Assembly (NCBI GenBank): GCA_030015575.1
Contig: CM057344.1
Coordinates: forward strand, 594,402,410 to 594,466,409
Direction: 5' to 3'
Source: Agapanthus africanus
Taxonomy: Eukaryota; Streptophyta; Magnoliopsida; Asparagales; Amaryllidaceae
DNA length: 64,000 nt
A model generated the notes under the pieces. That model saw nothing but the letters and a program-made list of their open reading frames with translations, searched no databases and was not told where the DNA came from. Each line of letters opens with the position of its first letter. The stretch's first letter is position 1. The position numbers and the translations under genes were made by a program. Below are positions 37,816-49,979 of the stretch, piece by piece.

Positions 37816-40672
37816 TGTCACGCCCCGCTTTCCAGTGTACGGGCAGAGGACGCGACGAGGCCGCTACGTATTTACTCTGAAGTAAACACACTGAGCGTAT
37901 CTAAGCAATATAAGTAAAATTGCACAAGAGACAAAGATAATAGATATAATTGAACATCAACTTTATTTATTAACATTCTTTTTACAATACATCTGAAAAG
38001 TAAATATATGGAATGAAAAGCAATGCCTAAACAGTGGTATAACAGAAATGGAAAGCACTGAAATGAAATTTATAAATATCTAGAGCTCCGGGTCGAAAGC
38101 TAGCTGAACCAAGTCCTCGCTGGTAGGCTCGATCTCCTGAAGGTCCGATCCACCTGACAACATTCCAAAGAAGAAAGAGAAGAAATGTCGTCAGCGAACA
38201 ATCGCTCGGTAAGTCCCAAAGATAAGAGAGAAGTAGAATATACAGAGAAAGTGTGTAACTTTTAAAATTGTATTATATTGTTATAATGTTGTATTTAGTG
38301 TTAACGCTGTTGTCTGTAGCTTGGTACAGAAAAATGCCAGTGTATACGAGAGGAGTTTCACTAGATCAGAGACTACGGTATATAGAGTATAAGGCTCCGT
38401 GATAATACCCGGAACAACGGCGATTGAATTCAGGTTAGGTGTCTTAATGGTTGCAGTCTCGTGCCACTTCTAACACCTTCCGTACCAATCTACCCCTTAA
38501 ACTCCGCGATGTCTTGATTGTATTGTTTGTATTATATTGTAAATTGTATTTTCTTGTATTATAGATTGTATAGATGGATGCCTTGCCGATACCATGATAT
38601 CAGTAAATGGATGTAACTGGATAATCATGTAGATGGATGCATATCCATAGTTCGGTTCAATCAATACAGATTGAATAGATTGAACAGATTGATTATATGG
38701 ATTCATGGATTCATATCCAATTGTTATATATACTTGAATCTCATTCAAGTCAGATTGATTATATTAAGACTCAGTCTGAGTCAGACAATTAGAAAAGAAA
38801 TTGAATCCTGCATTAGGTTTTAGTGTTATCGGTAACCGCTGCACATAGACGGCATGATTTATGTCTTTTTCAAAGACGATTACCATGTCGATAACACCGT
38901 TTGTTAAGTTGTCTACCTTAAATAGGCAAGCACCCATATCTCCGGTTCCCTGAGGCTCAAGAGACTGGTCCCACTTAAACCTATGTTTACTAGGGCCCTT
39001 ATTATAATTTAGTATAACTCGAGGGGGTTTTATGTAAAAAATAATTTTGTATAATTTTCAAAATACACCTAAAGTATTTTATTATCATCTTTAGAGTTTT
39101 CATTGATTATATTTTATCATTGTGATATTTCTAGTGAATCAAACCTATTTTTTCATAATATATGGTATTTATTTGTAATATTGGAATTGTATGGTATTTT
39201 CATGTAAAGTGATTCTTTCTTATTTAGAAAAGTTGGAATATTTATACTATATCAAAAATAGATATTTTGATGATACATATATATATTTATAAAATAATTA
39301 AATTCATTATTTTTCTAGAAATCTCATTTTCTTAAGATATTTGTATTTTTAAATCTTTCGAGACCGTATGCTCATTGCGGAGGTCTGCATCTTGCATTAC
39401 TAAGTCCGAGGATGTGCGATAATCCGCACCATTCCGAACGGGTTTCCCAAAATGGGTTGTAGCGGTGCATTGTAATAATTTGTTAAAAATACATATCTTG
39501 TAGAAAAATGTTTTTTATAAGTTTGAGATAGTTTTGTGTAAAATCGTATTTTCCGTATTCTATATTCCCAAAATGTATCGTGCTATGATAGAGATGTGTG
39601 TTGTGAGGATGTATGTCATTATCTCGTGAACTATCTAAACGTATAGCAAGAAATTATAAGATTTATGTCGAAACTAAACTATATGGTATTTTTCTGTAAA
39701 AGTGCTATAAAAAGTAAAATAGGAATTCTTTTGATATGAAAGTTGTCAATATGTTTTGTTAATATTTAATATTCATGATGTGAGAGTTTGGTATTATTGT
39801 ATTTAAGAAAAATATGATTTTTAAGAAAAAACCGAATCGGAAGTCGGATTAACTCCACTTCCGTCGGGTTTTAGAATTCTAAGTTTTTAGAATATTAAAG
39901 AGAAGAGAGAGAAGGGACTTACTGGATTGTAGGATAGAGGGGAGGAAAAGGAAGAAGTGTGAGGCGCTGGTGCGTCGTTTCATCACCGGGATCTCCTCGA
40001 ATCGTTGTCGAAAATTCATCGGAGCTTCGCCCTTCACTAACTCCGCTTGTACACAAAAAGTCTAGGGAATTTTCTTGAGAGTTTGGACAAAAATTTGGAA
40101 GTGAGGAGGGGTGATTTTTGGTGTGGTATTTATAGGAAAAATTAGGGTTTAGGAAAAGGTGTATTAAAAATGGTTTAATTGGGTGTTTTAAATTGCTCTA
40201 TAAATGTGCAGAGAAAATGAATAGTTCAGAAGTTATGAGAAGTCCAAGAGTTGCCAGAAAAACCAAAGAAAATAAGGTTTCGACCGAGTTGACCCGGCGG
40301 CGCCGGTTGAGTCAGCTGCGCCACCAGCCCGAGTCAACCGAGTCAGGCCGAGTCTCACATCCCACGTGTCCTCTGTCACTTGGTTACTATAGTGGAGTCG
40401 TTTGTTTTATGTGTGACTCTTGGTTTTTACGAGTTATGCACGTGTAGACTCTTGGACTTCTAAAAATATTAAAAGAAAACTAATTAAAAAATATTGTGGC
40501 TGATGGGATTTGAACTCTGGTGCTTTGTTTCAGCAGTGCAAGATCTTACCAATGAGCTACAAACTCCTTCTTGCTGTTAAAAAGCAAAAAAAATTTATAA
40601 TTTGTGCTCAGACTCAAATACCCCTTTCTGTATTTTTGAAAAAAATTGTACAGAAAGTTTAGGGTTGTTACA
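37816..40672 (-). repeat. LTR of the Tekay-related element (left copy)
   Basis: 2,857 bases, colinear with 41001-43885. It has TG...CA ends and contains a tRNA-like segment near its right end. Confidence 0.93.
40495..40567 (-). other. tRNA-like segment inside the LTR (left copy)
   Basis: The minus strand reads GTAGCTCATTGGTAAGA, then 31 bases later GAGTTCAAATCCCA. These resemble the A box and B box (D and T arms) of a tRNA gene in correct order and spacing. The acceptor stem does not pair, so it is not a working tRNA. It is tRNA-derived, or a SINE head. Confidence 0.5.
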
Positions 40673-41000
40673 TTCTACCTTTCTTAAAAAAAATTCGTCC
40701 TCGAAATTTGTAAAAAGGAAAGTGTAACAAATTCAAGGAAAGTTTGGTGATAGGGCTATTGGTAATGTATGAAAAATATGGGAAGGAATGAAAGAATGCG
40801 AAGGTTTTGGTAAGATTGTAAAAGAGGTGAGGGAATTTTGGGTTAGGACGGATGAAATTGGAAGATTCAAGAAATATGAATTGTAAAGAATGTTTTTAGT
40901 TGCTGATTCTTGTGTTATATTGCTTAGGTTGTCCATACAGTGCTGAACTGCATGGTAGTGTTCCATACAGCTCTGACCTGCATGGGCCACCAACAAAACC

Positions 41001-42454
41001 TGTCACGCCCCGCTTCCTAGTTTATGGGCAGAGGACGCGACGAGGCCGCTATTTATTTACTCTGAAATAAACACGCTGAGCGTATCTAAGCAATATAACT
41101 AAAATTGCACAAGAGACAAAAACAATAGATATAATTGAACATCAACTTTATTTATTAACATTCTTTTTACAATACATCTGAAAAGTAAATACATGGAATG
41201 AAAAGCAATGCCTAAACAGTGGCATAACAGAAATGGAAAGTACTGAAATAAAATGTACAAGTATCTAGAGCTCCAGGTCAAAAGCTAGCCGATCCAAGTC
41301 CTCGCTGGTGGGCTCGATCTCTTGAAGGTCCGATCCACTTGACAACATTCCAAAGAAGAAAGAGAAGGAATGTCGTCAGCGAACAATCGCTCGGTAAGTC
41401 CCAAAGATAAGGGAGAAGTAGAATATACAGAGAGAGAGTGTGTAACTTTTAAAGTTGTATTATATTGTTATATTATTGTATTTAGTGTGAACGCTATTGT
41501 TTGTAGTTTGGTACAGAAGAATGCCAGTGTATACGGGAGGAGTCTCGCTAGACCAGAGACTACGGTATATAGAGTACAAGGCTCCGTGATAATACCCGGA
41601 ACAACGGCGATTGAATTCAGGTTAGGTGTCTTAATGGTTGCAGTCTCGTACCACTTTTAACACCTTCCGTACCAATCTACCCCTTAAACTCCGCGATATC
41701 TTGATTGTATTGTTTGTATTGTATTGTAAATTGTATTGTTTTGTATTATAGATTGTATAAATGGATGACTTGCCGATACCATGATATCAGTAAATGGATG
41801 TAACTAGAGAATCATGTAGATGGATACATATCCATGGTTCGGTTCGGTCAATACAGATTGAATAGATTGATTATATGGATTCATGGATTCATATTGAATT
41901 GTTATATATACTTGAATCTCATTCAAGTCGGATTGATTATATTAAGACTCAGTCTGAGTCAATTAGAAAAGAAATTGAATCCTGAATTAGGTTTTAGTGT
42001 TATCGGTAACCGCTGCACATGGACTGCAGAATTTGTGTCGTTTTCAAAGACGATTACCGTGTTGATAACACCGTTTGTTAAGTTGTCTACCTTAAATAGG
42101 CAAGCACCCATATCTCCAGCTCTCTGAGGCTCAAAAGACCGGTCCCGCTTAAAGCTATGTTTACTAGGGTCCTTATTGTAATTTAGTATAATTTGAGGGA
42201 GTTTTATGTAAAAAAATAATTTTGTATAATTTTCAAAATACACCTCAAGTATTTTATTATCATCTTCAGAGTTTTCATTGATGTATATTTTATCATTGTG
42301 ACATTTCTAGTGAATAAAACCTATTTTTTAATAATATATGGTATTTATTTGTAATTTTGGAATTGTATAGTGTTTTCATGTAAAGTGATTCTTTTTTATT
42401 TAGAAAAGTTGGAATATTTATATTATATCAAAAATAGATATTTTGATGATACAA

Positions 42455-42485
<31 letters not shown>

Positions 42486-43885
42486 AACTAATTAAATTTA
42501 TTATTTTTCTAGAAATCTCATTTTCTTAAGATATTTGTATTTTTAAATCTTTCGAGACCGTATGCTCCTTGCGGAGGTCTGCATCTTGCACTACTAAGCC
42601 CGAGGATGTGCGATAATCCGCACCATCCCGAACGGGTTCCTCAAAATGGGTTGTAGCGGCGCATTGCAAAGATTTGTTAAAAATACATATCTTATAGAAA
42701 AAGGTTTTTTTATAACTTTGAGGTGGTTTTATGTAAAATCGTATTTTCTGTATTCTATGTCCCCAAAAGGTATCGTGCTATGATAGAGATGTGTGTTGTG
42801 AGGAGATAGGTCATTATCTCGTGAACTATCTAAAGATATAGTAAGGAATTATAGGATTTATGTCGAAACTAAATTATATGGTATTTTTCTGTAAAAGTGC
42901 TATAAAAAGTAAAATAGGAATTCTTTTGATATGAAACTTGTCAATATGTTTTGTTAATGTTTAATGATCATGATGTGAGAGTTTAGTATTATTGTGTTTA
43001 AGAAAAATATGATTTTTAAGGAAAAACCGAATCGGAAGTCCGATTAACTCCACTTCCGTCGGGTTTTAGAATTCTAAGTTTTTAGAATATTAAAGAGAAG
43101 GGGGAGAAGGGACTTACTGGATTGTAGGATAGAGGGAAGGAAAAGGAAGAAGTGTGAGGCACCGGTGTATCGTTTCGTCGCCGGAATCTCCTCGAATCGT
43201 CGTCGGAAGTTCGTCGGAGTTTCGCCCTTCGCTAACTCCACTTGTACACAAAAAGTCTAGGGAATTTTCTTGAGAGTTTGGACAGAGATTTGGAAGTGAG
43301 GAGGGATGATTTTTGGTGTGGTATTTATAGGAAAAATTAGGGTTTAGGGATGTGAAAAGGTGTATTAAAAATTTGTATTAAAAATGGTTTAATTGGGTGT
43401 TTTAAATTGCTTTGTAAATCTGCAGAGAAAATGAATAGTTCAGGAGTTATGAGAAGTCTAAGAGTTGCCAGAAAACCAACGAAAATAAGGTTTCGGCCGG
43501 GCTGACCCGGCGGTGCCGGCCGAGTCAGCCGCTCCGCCGGCCCGAGTCAACCGAGTCAGGCCGAGTCTCACATGCCACATGTCCTCTGTCACTTGGTTAC
43601 TATAGTGGAGTCATTTGTTTTATGTGTGACTCTTGGTTTTTACGAGTTATGCATGTGTAGACTCTTGGGCTTCTAAAAAGATTAAAAGAAAACTAATTAA
43701 AAAATAATGTGGCTGATGGGATTTGAACTCTGGTACTTTGGTTCAGCAGTGCAAGGTCTTACTAATGAGCTACAAGCTCCTTCTTGCTGTTAAAAAGCAA
43801 AACAAATTTATAACTTGTGCTCAGGCTCAAATACCCTTTTCTGTATTTTTGAAAAAAATTGTACAGAAAGTTTAGGGTTGTTACA
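41001..43885 (-). repeat. LTR of the Tekay-related element (right copy)
   Basis: 2,885 bases, with the same ends. It is slightly longer, partly from an (AT)n run near 42456-42482 that the left copy has only in short form. Confidence 0.93.
43709..43780 (-). other. tRNA-like segment inside the LTR (right copy)
   Basis: The same segment as at 40495-40567, with a handful of substitutions (A box GTAGCTCATTAGTAAGA). The B-box part GAGTTCAAATCCCATCAGCC is unchanged. Confidence 0.5.
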
Positions 43886-44317
43886 CATATCTCTTGCATA
43901 TTACTATAAAGTCGAGTTGAAAGAGAGAACAAATTTTGGTGCCGACGCCGGGGATCGAGGTATATAGAACGTGTTATCAATTCTTGTTATTCTTTTTTCT
44001 CTTAAAAATTCATGTGAATAGTAAATTCTTTGAAAAAATGATAAAAACTGAATTTTTGATGAATTTGATAGCTGTACAGCGAATAAATCAAGATAGGATG
44101 CTGCTAAAAATTTTCAGGGAAGCTTAAGGAACTCTATACGAGGAGTAGATTACAGTGCTAAAGACAGGGGTGGACTGCCCTTCGATCCATTGCGAAAACG
44201 CGACCGACTCATTTGGATTCCACCGCGGAAACGCATCTCATGGGGGTTTCTTAACACAAACTTTTATGAGCACATTTCTGCCTCTCTCCTCTTTCCCTTA
44301 GCTCCAATAAAATTGTA

Positions 44318-44910
44318 TGTCACGCTCCACTTCCCAAAAGAGTGGTAACGGCATGTGACGAGGTCCGCGGCATATTTATTTCAAGATGGTCATTTCGCGA
44401 AATAAAAATGCTAAGTGTTTATAAGCAATATAACAACAGTCAAGAATTAACAAGGGTAACTAAAATTCAACAGTAACTTTATTTATATTCATTTTTATAA
44501 AGTTTTGATACAAGATAATTGAAAAGAAAAGTGCAATGAAAATGCCTAACAGACGACATACTGAAAATAAACTGCTGAAGGATCCAGTAGTCTGGCTGAG
44601 CTGAAACCTGATTGAAGTCCTCCTGATTTGGCTCGATCTCCTCCTCAGTCTCTAGGTTACTTGACGAACATTCCAAAGAAACAAAGATGGATGAAATACT
44701 TGTCAGCGAACTTGTGTTCAATAAGTCCCCAAGAAAAAATGAGAAGTATAAAAATATAATGACAAAATAAAAGGATAGACAAAGTGATAGGGTGATTAAG
44801 TATAGCAATTAATATATCATAACAGTTCTAATATAACAGGAAAATGCAAATGAAAACTATGTAAGCATAGTAACATAACATGAGCATAGAAACCAAGTAT
44901 ATCATGGTCG
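44318..44910. mobile_element. LTR fragment of a second Tekay-like family
   Basis: It begins TGTCACGCTCCACTTCCC and follows the same layout as the 37816 LTR ('gcatgtgacgaggtccgc', 'ctttatttat', 'aacattccaaagaa', 'gtcagcgaac', 'aagtcccc'), but it is clearly diverged. It is cut by the Copia LTR to its right. Confidence 0.65.
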
Positions 44911-45643
44911 TGTAGTGTGAAAGTATACCCTAGCACCACCATGAGGTCCAAGTGAATCAAGCATGCCAAATTCAAATTTTTATAGGTGCTAAGCTAGAGT
45001 AAACAAGATCTTTAACTAGTTGATTAGGGTTTTAATTTGATATCTACTAAATTATAAGAAGTGAAGATGGCTATACCCTCGTAGATCGAGTCTTTCACTT
45101 CACATGCTCCGTGTAGTAGTCCCGCGACTCCACTAGGCTCCACTTGAGGGTTTGGACGAGCTTCTTCCGATGACCTTCGTGCCGAAGATGATCCACGCGA
45201 AGTCCCTCCAACTCAAGCTACCTCTACACTAAACTCTTTAGCGTAGGAAACACGCTACACTCGATCGCTAGTCAAGTGTAAGATGGTGAAGTAGGGGATG
45301 TTAAAGCTCACAAGATTGTGTTCAAGCTTCATGGTTCACATCACATGTGATGGTTGAATCTTGAACCATGACATTGAGGAAGAAGAAGAAGCTAGAGAGC
45401 ATGAGAGCAAAATGGGAGCAACTCAAGAAAATGGCTAAGTGTTGAATGAGCAAGTGACCATGGCAACTCTTGACCCCTCACTCATTCAAGCATGAAATTA
45501 TTGTAATATAAAATTGCAACCATACTTGAATATCGAGTCAAGATGAATAAACAAAGATAAAAGCCCATGCTTGCAACCAAGCTCCCAAAGTCTTCCCATT
45601 TCCACCTCATTTCTATTTTCAAAATAGAAATTTATATCATGCA

Positions 45644-45681
<38 letters not shown>

Positions 45682-46215
45682 TAATACATAAAGTATTTAG
45701 TGAGCTAATGATATTAGTTAAGATATAATTATATCACATATAATATGTATCACATTATTAAATCAACACTTGATTTAATAATCCGGTTATATCACATATG
45801 ACCGACTGATATCATTTATCTGTATATCACATTATCAAATCAACACTTGATTCGATGATCTGGTTATATCACATATAACCTAACTCGATAACAGATAACT
45901 GCCAGATTACAATACGGTATCACACACATGTATTTAATCGAGCCCACACACATATCACATATGTGTCCTACTTCGTTTCGCTTGAACCAGGGAACTTCTG
46001 TGTGAGACTCTAAATACTCGTCAATACGCCAGCAGTAGGTGATGATCACATCAGTCATCTACAAACCGTCAGCGGTACTAGCTGGACGTAACGGCTTCCC
46101 AGGTATCGAGCGATATGAAGATCAACAAGCAAGCCTGTCCATACTCTCCATAAAGCCTATCAGTAACACTACCGTACAGTCCGGTCTCTTTGTCTGATTT
46201 ATCGCATATCATGTC
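44911..46215 (-). mobile_element. Copia LTR fragment related to the 16373-26600 element
   Basis: It shares blocks in order with the Copia LTR at 16373: 'aagtcttcccatttccacct', 'gagactctaaatactcgtca', 'ctagctggacgtaacggctt', 'cccaggta', 'cagtccggt', 'gtctga'. It starts TGTAGTGTGAAAG at 44911 and is cut at 46215 by the Tat element. The rest would lie beyond the window. It contains a (CA)n run at 45641-45668. Confidence 0.75.
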
Positions 46216-46825
46216 TGTTTTCTGAATCAGAGTAAAGCTCTGTTCAAATTCCAAGATTTGAAATGAAGTGACGCTTCTGCTTCCCCCAATCAGAGCAAAG
46301 CTCTGTTTAAAAATTCAAAATTTAAAAATTGAAGCAACGCTTCAGATCCAGCACTCTGCGCTGCGCGCCACGTGTCAAACACGGGTACGCTAGCGCCAGG
46401 TGCGCTGCGCCCTAGGCAGCGCATCATGAGTGCGTTGGCGCTAGGCGCGCTGCGCGCTACGTGTCAAACACGGGTGCGCTAGCGCAGGCTACGCTGTGCT
46501 CTGCGCTGTGCACCCCCAATTAGAGCAAAGCTCTGTTTCCAAGATTGGAAAGCGAAGCAACGCTTTATAAAAAGCGCTAGCATCAAATGCGCCTATAATA
46601 AGAGTCAAAACTCTAAAACGGCGCTCATGTGCAAAGCACGAGAGCGCTAAGCGCCAGGAGCACTAAGCGCCTGAAGCGCTTCATCCTTATAAGAATTACT
46701 TGCACCTGATTATAGCAAATTAAATTATGCAACGCATAAACGCCTTACAAAGGAATAACAAAGAATTAAAAACAAAGGAACACTTAGCGGATAATAAAAT
46801 ACTTAATTAAAACATCTTTTTATTA

Positions 46826-47356
46826 TTACATTGAAAACAGATCACCAAACATGGGATCAAAAGGACAGGGGTTCGCAAAGCTAAGGAGGAGATTGTCCAG
46901 TTCCCTCTCCGTCTTCTCCACCATGTCAAAACGGTGATCTTCTCGAGGAGTAGCCGTCCATCTATCAACGCCGCACTCACCAGAGAAGGTGGAGATAACG
47001 ACCCGATGAGCCCGTATCTGGCTCAGCAAGTAGACAGAGCAATCCCTCAGGGCTTTAGTGATCAAATGCGCCTCGAAGAAGCACTCGATCTTGTCTTCAG
47101 CAGCATCAAGCATTGCCGAGGACATCTCTGCCGGAGGAGGAGGAATATCACCGAGCACAGACGCAAGGATCATCCGAAGCTAAATAGAGTGTGGGGGAAG
47201 AGCAGACCCTACACGAGTCAAGAGCTCGTATAGCGCTGCATCGTATTGGTCATCCGTAAGAGAAGAATCCACCAAGCGCGCAGCAAAACGAGGAACAATG
47301 TCCTGAATGGGCACTTCCCACGGTTGTCGACGAGCATGTGGGCGGTTACAAGCCAT
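46826..47356 (-). other. Antisense open frame in the Tat LTR (U3), fossil
   Basis: The minus strand encodes a protein-like stretch from about 47356 to 46826, with RRQPWEVPIQDIVPRFAARL near its start and LDAAEDK and FANPCPFDP later. It resembles the antisense ORF at 61898-62401 (shared LDAAEDK ... NPCP). The 3' LTR repeats its end from 63886 onward. Antisense ORFs are known in Tat-lineage elements, but their function is unclear. It is not intact here. Confidence 0.6.
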
Positions 47357-47874
47357 AATTGAGAGGGTTCTTTGGAGATGAGAAAAGAAAGAAGCTTTGC
47401 TTCGAGTTATAAAGACTAGGCACAGAAAACTTTATGTACAGTGGAGTTATTTCCAAGACTTAGGAAATGAAAGTTCTGGGGAATACAAGTTTGACTTAAA
47501 AAGAGAGGTGAAAAGACACCTTTGTTGAAGCAACGCTTCAGATCTAGCGCTAGGCGCGCTGCGCGCCACGTGTCAGACATGGTATGCTAGCGCAGTTGTG
47601 CTGCGCTACGGGCCACGTATCAAACGTAGGTGCGCTAGCGCAAGGTGCACCAGCGCTGCAATTAAGAATTCCCCACCGTTAGATCAAAAGATCTAATAAT
47701 AAATATTAATCAGAGTTAATATTCTGTTATGGAAAGATCTTTCCAATCTTGTTAAAAACAAGAAGATTGCCTTCTGTAAAACAGAAGACCTAGGATCAAA
47801 GATCTAGCGGTGGGAAATATTCCCAAATCAATCAGAGAAAAATCTCTTTAACTGATTCAACAAATCAGCTTGCC

Positions 47875-47883
47875 CTATATAAA
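47875..47883 (+). promoter_or_regulatory. Tat LTR TATA box
   Basis: CTATATAAA followed by 'ggccccaagacttcaag'. This is the only strong TATA in a promoter-like context in the LTR. It would put the U3/R border near 47910. Confidence 0.6.
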
Positions 47884-48999
47884 GGCCCCAAGACTTCAAG
47901 TCTGATATAGAGAAACCCCCCTACAAATTTTGAGAAAACTCAAAGAAAGAAAAGCAAGTTTTTAGCAAAAAGAAGATCATTTCTCCAAGGTAAAGAACAT
48001 GATTCTTGAACACAGAGATGAAATCATCTCATGAAAAGAAGAACTATCTTCTAAATAAGATCATAGATCTACAAAAAGACCAAGGTCTTTGATAAAAAAG
48101 AGATCAGAAGATCTCATCATAAAAACAAAAAAAAAGTATTTACTTCATTCACAGATCATTGATCTACAAAGGCAGCGCCTTTTTTATAAATAAGAACTTT
48201 TGTTCTTGAATCTTAAGGCAAAGCCTCCTTTAAAAAGAACATAAACTTGTTTTCTGATCATAGATTTGATCAAATGCGCTTTGTGCTACTGAAAAGTGCC
48301 CTGCACTCATGAACTGCGCTTTTGCGCGCCATAGACCGGCGCTCAGCGCCAAAACGTGCCACGTGTCAACGACGTATGCAGCTTGCGCTTTGCGCTTCTG
48401 AAACGGCGCACTGCGCTCTTGGGCTGGCGCTCTGCGCCAAGCGCGTCACATGTCACGTGTCACTCACTGGTGCGCCAACAAACTAGCGCAATGCGCTTAC
48501 AAATTGAAAGCGCAATACGCTTATAAACTGGCGCTTAGCGCCAAGCGCGACACGCGTCCTTTTCGTGTGCGCTACTTGGCAGAAGCGCAATGCGCTCTTT
48601 AATTGGTGCAAAGCGCCTGGTGCGCCACGTGGTGAGTTGTCAGAACACACATTATTCTGATGAATGCTATGCATTCAATACAAGACAAAAGAATGTGTCA
48701 GGATCTAATGCTCAGCATTATTAAAAAGGCCAAGCCTAAATAAAGGCTCAATAGCTCAGAACAATAAAATGTTAAACATTTTAATCTTATTGGACTTAGC
48801 CCAATATTGGCTATAAGTCCTCAACTTATATTGAACTGAGCCCATCTGCTCATGAATATTTAACAGATCTCAGTCCTAAACTGGACTACAGATCCTTCAA
48901 CCAACTTACACCGGTTCGAGGGTACATCTCTTTACTCCTCTGATATCTGTCGTTGTAATCCTTCAACGTTTTCAGAGAGGTGACGGGTCCCGACAACCA

Positions 49000-49330
49000 C
49001 ACATTTTTACGGACTGTGGGGTCCTTAAACTCATGGACCACGATGTCCTTAAACCTTATAGACTACGATGTCTCTAAACCGGACTGTAGGGTCCTTAAAC
49101 TCATGGACTACGATGTTCTTAAATCTTATAGACTATGATATCTCTAAACCGGACTGTGGGGTCCTTAAACTCTTGGACTACGATGTCCTTGACCTGGATT
49201 GTGGGGTCCCTTTAAACCCACGGACTACGATGTCCTTAACCTGGACCGTAATATCCTTAAACTAACATTGGACCACCATGTCCTTAAACTGGTAATCGAC
49301 TGCAATGTCTCTAAACTAAACAATAGAGTT
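49000..49330. repeat. CCTTAAACT tandem array (5' side)
   Basis: Units of about 20-45 bases built on 'ggactgtggggtccttaaac' and 'actacgatgtccttaaac' recur about ten times. The core is shared with the array at 59376-59585. Confidence 0.85.
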
Positions 49331-49881
49331 CAAATGCTCTTTTGTTGGATCTAAATGATCCTGTTAAGTTGATCTTAGTCCAAACATTAGACTAACGTAT
49401 CCTTAACTAAAGTTTAAGTTGATCTTAGTCCCAAACGAGGCTAACGTATCTTTAAACCCAACCCCCAAACCCAAATCTAAGAAGATACGGATTTGGACTA
49501 ATCTACGCCTTACGGGCGACAACATAAATTAGTCTCCGTATACAATCCACGGGCAACCAAACACAAAAACAAATACCCACGACTCGAAGTGACCATCTGG
49601 AGAAGGAGAAAGTGGTTACCGCGATACGGTAGCGTAATTAACTGCAGGGGCTTACGCCTGCAGGGAAGAGCGTCCCCACAATCAAAAACCCCTCAAATGA
49701 GGGGGAATCTGACGAAGTCTGCTACATCGGCCGCATCCGTTTAAACCTTCGATACACGATGCCATAAATCAACTTGGCATCTTCGGAGAGGTGGACGGAT
49801 AGCACCAATTAGCATCTGCCCCGAATTTCAGGTAAGACGTTCGCCGCGTCTTCGTCGCGTCTTTCGGCGGGGAACAGATTC

Positions 49882-49900
49882 TGGCACGCCCGGTGGGACC
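49882..49900 (+). other. Tat primer-binding/leader phrase
   Basis: TGGCACGCCCGGTGGGACC marks the start of the internal region in many plant Tat elements. Confidence 0.6.
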
Positions 49901-49979
49901 TTTTCCTCTTTCCACTCCACACTTCATGTGTCGTGTTCGCGAACGAATCGCGGTTTGATATGGTTGCCTTTGGGTTCGA

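Larger units (their letters stand above)
37816..43885 (-). mobile_element. Non-autonomous LTR pair (LARD-like), Tekay/Del-related
   Basis: Two direct repeats, 37816-40672 and 41001-43885, each starting TGTCACGCCCCGCTT and ending GGGTTGTTACA, enclose only 328 bases. The target duplication CATAT is exact (37811-37815 and 43886-43890), so the structure is a whole insertion rather than a tandem duplication. On the minus strand the interior ends TTTCGAGGACGAATTTTTTT then AAGAAAGGTAGAA before TGTAACAACCC. This is the classic 3' edge of Tekay/Del chromoviruses. There is no coding. The LTRs differ by about 5% over the first 195 bases I compared by eye, so it is relatively young. Confidence 0.93.
36300..44317 (+). 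mobile_element. Old Ty3/Gypsy LTR and leader, interrupted; fossil
   Basis: A TATA box (CTATAAAAGGAG, about 36604) and a long leader lie in 36300-37810. After the inserted element the sequence resumes at 43891 and reaches 'gagaaca' followed by TTTTGGTGCCGACGCCGGGG (about 43932-43953). This is the junction of LTR and primer-binding leader typical of Athila/Tat-like Gypsy elements (usual form: TTGGCGCCGTTGCCGGGG). Leader sequence continues to about 44317, where another LTR fragment begins. No coding domain is present. The left edge is approximate. It is the oldest layer of this nest. Confidence 0.55.
46216..49870 (+). repeat. Tat 5' LTR (right end approximate)
   Basis: 46216 onward matches 63276-64000. 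The right edge cannot be checked because the 3' LTR is cut by the window; I set it just before the TGGCACGCCCGG leader phrase. It holds GCGC-rich G-box-like repeats, an antisense ORF (46826-47356), a TATA box, a string of short hairpins and, near its end, a CCTTAAACT tandem array. Confidence 0.75.

Noticed and set aside
37816-43885. Segmental tandem duplication of host DNA
   Set aside because: TG...CA ends, the CATAT target duplication and the Tekay-like inner edge show that the two 2.9-kb repeats are LTRs.
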